Positions 1 through 5,189 of a stretch of 6,482 nucleotides of DNA are shown piece after piece; within the stretch, counting starts at the first letter, position 1; every line of letters begins with the position of its first letter. The stretch covers positions 1-6,482 of the forward strand of contig CAZFPA010000094.1 in NCBI GenBank assembly GCA_964520975.1, given 5' to 3'. Below the pieces are notes generated by a model, which did not search any database, was not told the origin of the DNA, and was given only the letters and a program-made list of their open reading frames with translations. The DNA is from CAZFPA01 sp964520975. GTDB taxonomy: Bacteria > Bacillota > Negativicutes > Selenomonadales > Selenomonadaceae. The position numbers and the translations under genes are program-made.

Positions 1-38
1 AATTGAATGCTAAGTTCCGCTAAATCAGAAAAACATCA

Positions 39-58
39 TTATTTATTTTTGTAAATAA
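39..58 (-). other. Weak AT-only hairpin after the exported-protein gene
   Basis: TTATTTA (39-45) and TAAATAA (52-58) form a 7-bp inverted repeat with a 6-base loop, starting 2 bases after the TAG stop. On the minus strand a run of five T follows a few bases later (33-29). The stem has no G or C pair, so it would be a poor terminator. It may be the operon end, but the true terminator could lie outside the window. Confidence 0.2.
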
Positions 59-60
59 GG

Positions 61-690
61 CTATTTTAATGATGGAAGTTCTTTATCCAGTCTATTGCCT
101 ATTTTTGTGAGCCCATCCTTAATTGTTGCTTCCTCTGACACATAAAACAGTAATCCAATGGCTAACCCTATGCCATTATCTTTATCTCCTCTTTCCTTGA
201 TAACACCGTCAAAAACGGCTTTACCGGACGCTACGTTCCAAATGGTGATCTTGACTGGTATGCTTGCCGCGCACCATTTCTTAAAAAAAACTCCTTTAAC
301 CCCACGTGTGATTTCCACTTTCTGCAATTCAGTTTTGATTAGGTAGTCGGCTCCTGCCACACTTGCTGACTGCAGGAGCTGCTCTTGGGTCTTAGCCTTA
401 TCACTGACAGCTTCCTGCTCAGAAGATTTTTGAAATGGAATGATAGTAAATTGTTCTTTTGGATATTTTGCTGCATATTTGCTATTCATTGCTTCAGTCA
501 TATATTCGTGGGGATTCTTTAGCTCAGTGTTGTCGATGACTGGAAGAATGAGAATAGACGGAAGCTTGCTGGGTACTTCCGGAGTGTCTGTAGTCTCTGG
601 AGCGGCTAATGCCACCGAAGAAGATAACAGAAAAACGAAACCCCACAATAAAAGTTTAGACGTGATTACGCTGAATTTTGTAAAATACAT
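61..690 (-). CDS. Exported protein of unknown function linked to the efflux operon
   Basis: I do not recognise a named family. The 209 residues start with a signal peptide: basic residues at 5 and 12, a hydrophobic core (about 13-24) and an ALA cleavage site, likely between A29 and A30. There is no lipobox, so it should be a soluble periplasmic or surface protein. The mature part looks alpha/beta. A strand SILILPVIDNT (45-55) precedes a helix, then a strand FTIIPF (81-86), a helix, AGADYLIKTELQ (112-123), and a strand pair around IPVKITIWNVASGKAVFDG (144-162). This order, with an 'ADY-L-I' helix end and an 'N/D-x-x-x-G-K' turn, resembles the fold shared by CsgG, LpoB and the TolB N-domain, which act at the outer membrane or cell wall; that is inference from pattern only. 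There is a single cysteine, C140. It lies 67 bases after the transporter on the same strand and may be co-transcribed, so a role in envelope or pump assembly is possible. Confidence 0.85.
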   Translation of the reverse strand: MYFTKFSVITSKLLLWGFVFLLSSSVALAAPETTDTPEVPSKLPSILILPVIDNTELKNPHEYMTEAMNSKYAAKYPKEQFTIIPFQKSSEQEAVSDKAKTQEQLLQSASVAGADYLIKTELQKVEITRGVKGVFFKKWCAASIPVKITIWNVASGKAVFDGVIKERGDKDNGIGLAIGLLFYVSEEATIKDGLTKIGNRLDKELPSLK

Positions 691-694
691 TTTA

Positions 695-702
695 CCCCTC
701 CT
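695..702 (-). promoter_or_regulatory. Ribosome binding site of the small exported-protein gene
   Basis: The minus strand reads AGGAGGGG ending 4 bases before the ATG at 690. The core AGGAGG lies 6 bases from the ATG, a near-ideal Shine-Dalgarno sequence and spacing. It confirms this start, which gives a proper signal peptide, and shows the gene is built to be well translated on its own. Confidence 0.85.
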
Positions 703-705
703 ATT

Positions 706-746
706 TTAAAATTTAAATTTTAATAATATGACTAACTATTAAACAA
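706..746 (-). promoter_or_regulatory. AT-rich 18-bp palindrome and weak promoter candidate before the small exported-protein gene
   Basis: TTAAAATTTAAATTTTAA (706-723) is a perfect 18-bp palindrome just upstream of the 209-residue gene. A weak promoter can be drawn over it on the minus strand: TTGTTT (741-746), an 18-bp spacer, and TAAAAT (717-722), five of six to the -10 consensus, lying inside the palindrome. A dimeric regulator bound there would cover the -10. Because the region is made of A and T only, both patterns could be chance. With no terminator after the transporter, the small gene may simply be read through from the pump operon. Confidence 0.3.
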
Positions 747-757
747 AGCTGTTTCGT

Positions 758-3700
758 TTATTTAGGCAGACCCGGTTGGTCAGGCTTTGCTTTATACCAG
801 GTGGCATACATTGTCGGTAGTACTAAGAGTGTTAATATGGTAGCAATAAAGATTCCGCCGGCAAGAGCTACGGCCATTGGTCCCCAAAAAACATTGGATA
901 CCAAGGGTATCATTGCTAAAATCGCTGCTGCGGCAGTTAGCATAATAGGTCGGAATCTGGTGACAGCCGCATTAATAATTGCATTCCAAAGTCCTTCTCC
1001 GGCCTTTAGATGCTGCTCTATCTGATCAATTAAAATAACCGAGTTACGGATGATAATGCCAGATAGTGCCAAAATCCCCAACTGGACTACAAACCCCATT
1101 GGTCTACCAGTCAATAGAAGACTCACACTGACGCCGATTATTCCTAACGGAGCAGTCAACAGGGTCATGATCATTTTGGGCATATTATGCAATTGAAGCA
1201 TGAGCAGTGTAATGATAATTAGGATCATGATAGGAACAGGCTGCATTAGGAACCTTGTAGCTTTCATGCTGCTTTCCAAGGGACCGCCAATGTCGATGCT
1301 ATAGCCTGGAGGAAGGGAAGAACGGATGTTTTTAAGATTTTCATAAGCCTGTTTGGTTGCATCATTGCCTAAAACACCTTCTGCTGTATTGGCCTGCAGT
1401 GTAATAGTTGGTTTTAAGTTGCGACGCCAGATTAAGCCGTCTTCGGCATCATAACTAATTTTTGCGATTTGATCTAAAGGAATATATTTGCCATTACCGA
1501 TATGAATATTTAGATCTTTGAGTTGTGACAAGTCTTTGTGGTTGCCGGGATCAACTCTAAAAACTATACTCACCGTTTTATCCTGCTCACGAAATTCAGC
1601 AATTGCTGAACCTGATAACAAAGTCTGCAGGTTTGTGGCCAAAGTTTGACTATCGATGCCCAGCATTCGCGCTTTATCCTGATCGATGGCTAGATGCATT
1701 ACTTTGTTTTTTTCATTCCAGTCCAAATTTAGGTCAGTCAAATTGCGGTTGGAAGCAAGCTGGGTTAATGCCTCATTGGCTATTTGGCGAACTTTATCAT
1801 GGTCATAGCCACTGATGCGCAGCATGACAGGATAAGGAGTAGAAGGTCCTGTTTTGAGGAACTTGATATTGCCACGTACATTAGGAAATTCGTCGGCTAG
1901 TAGCTTATTTGCTTTGGTAGAAAGCTCATTACGTGCCGTTAAGTCCTTTGCTACAATGACAAATTGGGCATAATTTGTGTTAGGCAAGGTTGGGTCTGCA
2001 GTCAAAACAAAACGTGGGGCACCTTCGCCAACGTAATAGGTATAGTTGACAATGTTGGTATCTTCGGACAAATGCTGAGCAAACCGATTGGCTTCCTGTT
2101 CGGTCGCCTCTAGAGATGCGCCTTGCGGTAGTCGCATTTCGACGATGATTTCTGGACGAATTGATTCGGGAAAAAATTCCTGTTTTACGAGCCCCAGTAA
2201 TGCGATAGAGCCAATAAAAGCAGTCAAAGTAGCGCCCAGAACTTTTTTTCGGTGTAGCAAGCACCATTGTAGAAGCTGCCTGAATAAATGGTAAAACCGA
2301 GTATTGTAAATGTTGTGCTCTTGATCTTGGCTGACTGAGGAAACCTTTAGTAATCTGAAACCCAAAAGAGGGGTTACTAGAACGGATACAAACCAGGAAA
2401 TCAAAAGGGCAATGGTGATAACGGAAAAAATGCTGCCGACAAATTCAGACGCTGAACCTTTAGAAAAGCCAACGGGGATAAATCCAGAGCAGGTAATCAA
2501 TGTCCCAGTCAGCATTGGAAAAGCTGTCGAGGTATAGGCGTAGCAGGCTGCATCAAAGCGACTCCAACCTTGTTCTAGCTTAACAATCATCATTTCAATG
2601 GCAATAATGGCATCATCAACCAAGAGACCTAAGGCGATAATTAGCGCACCGAGGGATATTTTGTGGAGATCGATGCCGAATATCTCCATGCAAATAAAAA
2701 CGCCGGTAATTACCAAGGGAATGCACAGAGCGACAACAATGCCAGAGCGTATGCCAAGACTGATAAAGCTTACCAGCAGAACAATGCCTACGGCTTCCGC
2801 CAGTGACTTAACAAATTCGTCTATGGCTTCCTTTACGACTGAAGGTTGGTCAGCAACTGAATGCAGTTCCAGTCCCAGCGGAAGGTTTTTTTGTATCTGA
2901 CTTGTTGTTTTATCAAGGTCATTTCCCAGGGTTAGGATATTCCCTCCTTTTTCCATGGATAAAGCCAAGCCGATTCCAGGATGGCCGTTGTAGAACATCT
3001 TAGAATTAGCTGGATCGCTATAACTACGATTAATCTTGGCAATATCACCGAGGCGGAATGTATGACCACCAGCCCGGATAGGCAGGGTTTTCAAATCATC
3101 CAAGTTTTCAAACATGCCGCTTATCCTTAAGTAAACATTATCAGACGTTGTTTCCAGCATTCCTGCCGCAGTCATGGCATTTTGCGCTTTGATGGCATTG
3201 GTAATATCACTCGGTGTTACTCCCAGTTGCGCTAATTTGGCGGTTTCGACTTCAACGTAGATTTTTTCTTTTTGTTCGCCGACGAGCTCGACTTTCTTTA
3301 CACCAGGTATACCTAATAAATTTTGGCGAATTTTTTCTGCCTGCTCGCGTAACTCTTCATAACTATAGTCAGTACCAGTCAGAGCATAGATACAGCCATA
3401 AACATCGTCAAAACGATCATTAAAGAAAGGGCCTTCGATCCCCTGCGGCAATGAGCTTTTGATATCATTGACCATGTTGCGAATTTCCAGCCAAGTCGGA
3501 CGAATCTGGCTTTCCATTACCTTATCGTCCTTTAGATAGACATAAATATAGGATTGCCCCGGTGAGGAATAGCTTTTAACATAATCAAGACCAGGAGTAT
3601 CTTGCAGTTTTTTTTCGATTTTGTCGGTAACTTGTTCTTCCACCTGACGGGCAGTAGCTCCCGGCCAGCTAACGGATACCACCATCTGACGGATAGTAAA

Positions 3701-3826
3701 GTCGGGGTCTTCCATTCGTCCTAAGTTGTGGTATGAAAACATTCCCCCAAAAAAGATAAGTACAATAAAGTAGTAAACAAGGGATTTGTGCTTAAGAGCC
3801 CAGTCGGTCAGATTAAATTGCTTCAT
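758..3826 (-). CDS. RND efflux transporter permease subunit (AcrB-like, HAE type)
   Basis: This is the proton-driven inner-membrane pump of a tripartite efflux system. Its 1022 residues show the duplicated RND layout. TM1 (about 14-34) and a first periplasmic region (about 35-338) precede TM2-TM6 (about 341-490). TM7 (about 530-547), a second periplasmic region (about 548-858) and TM8-TM12 (about 860-1008) follow. TM4 has LLVDDAIIAIE with the proton-relay pair D404/D405, as in AcrB D407/D408; heavy-metal pumps of the CzcA type usually have a different TM4 motif, so a drug, bile-salt or other amphiphile substrate is favoured. In TM10 an arginine (R927, in GIIIRNSV) stands where AcrB has K940, and T964 in TM11 matches AcrB T978. 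The N-terminal EDPDFTIRQMVVSVSWPGAT region is typical of the TriC-like branch of HAE pumps (from memory). The reading frame is intact and of normal length. Substrate cannot be told from sequence. The next gene starts 67 bases downstream with no clear terminator between. Confidence 0.96.
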   Translation of the reverse strand: MKQFNLTDWALKHKSLVYYFIVLIFFGGMFSYHNLGRMEDPDFTIRQMVVSVSWPGATARQVEEQVTDKIEKKLQDTPGLDYVKSYSSPGQSYIYVYLKDDKVMESQIRPTWLEIRNMVNDIKSSLPQGIEGPFFNDRFDDVYGCIYALTGTDYSYEELREQAEKIRQNLLGIPGVKKVELVGEQKEKIYVEVETAKLAQLGVTPSDITNAIKAQNAMTAAGMLETTSDNVYLRISGMFENLDDLKTLPIRAGGHTFRLGDIAKINRSYSDPANSKMFYNGHPGIGLALSMEKGGNILTLGNDLDKTTSQIQKNLPLGLELHSVADQPSVVKEAIDEFVKSLAEAVGIVLLVSFISLGIRSGIVVALCIPLVITGVFICMEIFGIDLHKISLGALIIALGLLVDDAIIAIEMMIVKLEQGWSRFDAACYAYTSTAFPMLTGTLITCSGFIPVGFSKGSASEFVGSIFSVITIALLISWFVSVLVTPLLGFRLLKVSSVSQDQEHNIYNTRFYHLFRQLLQWCLLHRKKVLGATLTAFIGSIALLGLVKQEFFPESIRPEIIVEMRLPQGASLEATEQEANRFAQHLSEDTNIVNYTYYVGEGAPRFVLTADPTLPNTNYAQFVIVAKDLTARNELSTKANKLLADEFPNVRGNIKFLKTGPSTPYPVMLRISGYDHDKVRQIANEALTQLASNRNLTDLNLDWNEKNKVMHLAIDQDKARMLGIDSQTLATNLQTLLSGSAIAEFREQDKTVSIVFRVDPGNHKDLSQLKDLNIHIGNGKYIPLDQIAKISYDAEDGLIWRRNLKPTITLQANTAEGVLGNDATKQAYENLKNIRSSLPPGYSIDIGGPLESSMKATRFLMQPVPIMILIIITLLMLQLHNMPKMIMTLLTAPLGIIGVSVSLLLTGRPMGFVVQLGILALSGIIIRNSVILIDQIEQHLKAGEGLWNAIINAAVTRFRPIMLTAAAAILAMIPLVSNVFWGPMAVALAGGIFIATILTLLVLPTMYATWYKAKPDQPGLPK

Positions 3827-4953
3827 GAGTTATCACCGCCGATAGTGCGCACTTTTTGTCCTGGTCGCAATTTTTGTACACCTGCTGTTACAATGGTTTC
3901 ACCTGGATTTAGTCCGGCAAGTATTTGGATTTGATTGCCGCTAAAATTACCCGTCTGAACGGAGCGTAAATTGACTACGTTGTCTTTTATTACCCATACC
4001 TCAGGAGAAGAGCCTGTCTGATACACTGCTGACAAGGGAATGGTCAGCGACGCTGTTTGCATTGCATTATTTATTGTAACTGCTGCCGTCATTCCTAGTT
4101 TTATTTCTTGCGGTGGGTTTATCAGGCTGATACGTACTTTATAGGTGCGGGTAGTAGCATCGGCCATAGGAGCAATTTCTCTGACTTTTCCTTCGACAGT
4201 CGTACTTGGTAAAGCCCAAAAGGCTACCTTAAACTGCGTTGCTTTACGAAGCTCTTCGATACGATTTTCCGGCACGCTGATTTCGATTTCTCGTTCACCG
4301 TCCTGTACAATAGTCAGTATCGTCTGTCCTGCACTAACCACTTGTCCGGCTTCAACGGAGATACTGGAAATAATGCCCGGCTGATCAGCATAGAGTAAGC
4401 TGTAGTTAAGCTGATTTACGCCTTGTGACAGTTGTGCAGAGGTTTGTTGAACAGAGGCGCTAGCAACCTCATATTCATTCTGATATTGATCAAGTTGCGC
4501 ACGGCTGATCGCACCTTGTGCGTATAGTTGCTGATAGCGGGATAGATTGTTTTTAGCCAGTTTTAGTTGTGATTCAGCAGAATAGACTTGGGCTGAACTA
4601 CTGTTCACTGTTTGCTGCAAATCTTTAGAATCAATTTGCATGAGAACTTCACCGGCGCGAACTGTACTGCCAAGTTCTATAAAACGTTTTGTTACTTTAC
4701 CGCCGACTTGAAATGCTAGTTGTCTTTCAAAACGTCCGCGGACTTCTCCTGAATATATGTAGTCTTGCGCAGATGCGTTAGCGCCAATTACAGCGCTACG
4801 AACAAAAGGAATCTCTTCTGTGCCTGTTTGGATGGACCTGTGTTGATTCCATAGTATGCCACCGATAGTGCAAGATACTATGACTACTGTTGTCAATCCA
4901 TAATGTAAAATCTTTTTTCGTGGTATATGTGGTAGCCAATTTAATTGTTGCAT
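3823..4953 (-). CDS. RND efflux periplasmic adaptor subunit (membrane fusion protein, AcrA/HlyD family)
   Basis: This is the adaptor that joins an inner-membrane RND pump to an outer-membrane channel. In the 376 residues, a basic start (PRKK, 11-14) precedes a hydrophobic anchor (about 16-34). Two lipoyl half-motifs follow (about 68-110 and 186-216) around an alpha-helical hairpin (about 111-185), then a beta-barrel domain (about 220-296) and a membrane-proximal domain (about 297-370). The hairpin carries a complete RxxxLxxxxxxSxxxL motif (R139, L143, S150, L154), known in AcrA and MacA-type adaptors as the site that meets TolC-like channels. IVSC at 25-28 resembles a lipobox, so the protein may be lipid-anchored at C28 rather than held by the helix; hydrophobic residues after the cysteine make this uncertain. 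The length is typical. Its stop overlaps the transporter start by ATGA, so the two are translationally coupled. It is the first gene of the pump operon. Confidence 0.95.
   Translation of the reverse strand: MQQLNWLPHIPRKKILHYGLTTVVIVSCTIGGILWNQHRSIQTGTEEIPFVRSAVIGANASAQDYIYSGEVRGRFERQLAFQVGGKVTKRFIELGSTVRAGEVLMQIDSKDLQQTVNSSSAQVYSAESQLKLAKNNLSRYQQLYAQGAISRAQLDQYQNEYEVASASVQQTSAQLSQGVNQLNYSLLYADQPGIISSISVEAGQVVSAGQTILTIVQDGEREIEISVPENRIEELRKATQFKVAFWALPSTTVEGKVREIAPMADATTRTYKVRISLINPPQEIKLGMTAAVTINNAMQTASLTIPLSAVYQTGSSPEVWVIKDNVVNLRSVQTGNFSGNQIQILAGLNPGETIVTAGVQKLRPGQKVRTIGGDNS
3833..3837 (-). promoter_or_regulatory. Ribosome binding site of the transporter gene, inside the adaptor coding end
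   Basis: GGTGA on the minus strand lies 6 bases before the transporter ATG and within the last codons of the adaptor. With the ATGA stop/start overlap (3823-3826) it fixes the transporter start and points to coupled translation, which would keep pump and adaptor amounts in step. Confidence 0.6.
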
Positions 4954-4963
4954 AAAAAGTTAA

Positions 4964-4970
4964 CTCCTCC
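4964..4970 (-). promoter_or_regulatory. Ribosome binding site of the adaptor gene
   Basis: The minus strand reads GGAGGAG, a strong Shine-Dalgarno sequence, 10 bases before the ATG at 4953. The spacing is slightly long but acceptable. It supports the chosen start, which also places a basic segment and a hydrophobic helix at the N-terminus as expected. Confidence 0.8.
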
Positions 4971-4982
4971 ATTTCTTATTTT

Positions 4983-5014
4983 CTGATACAAGTTAATGAT
5001 TACACGAATCTCAA
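4983..5014 (-). promoter_or_regulatory. Alternative promoter candidate for the efflux operon with a long spacer
   Basis: On the minus strand TTGAGA (5009-5014, five of six to the -35 consensus) is followed after 20 bp by TATCAG (4983-4988, four of six to the -10 consensus). The -35 element lies inside the left arm of the 5006-5045 inverted repeat, so a protein bound there would block it. A 20-bp spacer recalls MerR-type promoters, but no good palindrome fills the spacer, so that comparison is weak. This and the TATAAT candidate at 5079-5084 are competing explanations. Confidence 0.22.
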
Positions 5015-5045
5015 AGACGATAAAAATAACGAATCGTTGAGATTC
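5006..5045. promoter_or_regulatory. Large inverted repeat ahead of the efflux operon, candidate operator or leader hairpin
   Basis: Perfect 9-bp arms GAATCTCAA (5006-5014) and TTGAGATTC (5037-5045) are centred 31 bp apart, close to three helical turns. Inside them CGAT (5018-5021) also pairs with ATCG (5033-5036), so as RNA the region can form a 13-bp stem with a 3-base bulge on one side and an 11-base loop. A smaller 11-bp palindrome, AACGAATCGTT (5028-5038), overlaps the right arm, and ACGAATC occurs as a direct repeat at 5004-5010 and 5029-5035. No T-run follows on the minus strand, so it is not a terminator. Its position 53-92 bases upstream of the adaptor start fits an operator for a dimeric regulator, or a structured leader if transcription starts further upstream. 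The binding protein cannot be named from sequence. Confidence 0.5.
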
Positions 5046-5078
5046 TGCAAACACTCTAGAAATCAGTTATGATATTTA

Positions 5079-5084
5079 ATTATA
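5079..5084 (-). promoter_or_regulatory. Candidate -10 element for the efflux operon
   Basis: The minus strand reads TATAAT, a perfect sigma-70/sigma-A -10 hexamer. The best -35 at 16-bp spacing is TATTCA (5101-5106), only three of six consensus bases, so the promoter would be weak or activator-dependent. Transcription from here would give a leader of roughly 120 bases containing the inverted repeat at 5006-5045. The surrounding DNA is AT-rich, so a chance match is quite possible. Confidence 0.3.
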
Positions 5085-5141
5085 AATTGGCTCTGTGTCA
5101 TGAATATGGCAATATAATATATTCTTCATCCTGATGCTGAC

Positions 5142-5180
5142 AAAAAAGTACAAGCTGCTTGAAACCAGCTTGTACTTTTT
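5142..5180 (-). terminator. Intrinsic terminator after the histidine kinase gene
   Basis: A perfect 15-bp inverted repeat (arms 5143-5157 and 5166-5180) encloses an 8-base loop. The core arm reads GTACAAGCTG and is flanked by A and T runs. Read on the minus strand, the hairpin begins 9 bases after the kinase stop codon and ends in a run of six T (5147-5142), the classic rho-independent form. The symmetrical A/T flanks would also let it stop plus-strand transcription, but no plus-strand gene leads into it. It separates the kinase transcript from the pump operon, so the pump genes need their own promoter. Confidence 0.92.
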
Positions 5181-5189
5181 ATTGAAGTA

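Noticed and set aside
440..709. Plus-strand open frame of 89 codons with a hydrophobic start
   Set aside because: It is antisense to the exported-protein gene, has no convincing ribosome binding site, and its hydrophobic part does not resemble a known small membrane protein. The minus-strand gene has a signal peptide and strong ribosome binding site.
740..760. Possible terminator just after the transporter stop (AAACA/TGTTT and TAAAC/GTTTA pairings)
   Set aside because: The stems are only 5 bp, poor in G and C, and no T-run follows on the minus strand, so it would not terminate transcription.
1980..2267. 95-codon open frame on the minus strand in another frame of the transporter gene
   Set aside because: It lies wholly inside the RND transporter coding region, which is intact across it. 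Its protein is rich in Arg and Cys, has no recognisable domain, and is a shadow of the real frame.
4994..5002. TAATGATTA, a 9-bp palindrome between the candidate promoter elements
   Set aside because: It is too short and AT-rich to be distinguished from chance, and does not extend on either side.
5113..5118. TATAAT on the plus strand in the kinase-adaptor gap
   Set aside because: No plus-strand gene lies downstream, only the terminator and the antisense of the kinase gene. The stretch is AT-rich, so this is likely a chance match.
5102..5124. Short inverted repeat GAATAT/ATATTC upstream of the TATAAT candidate
   Set aside because: The arms are only 6 bp, almost all A/T, with an 11-base gap. 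Such repeats are expected by chance here, so it is not listed as an operator.
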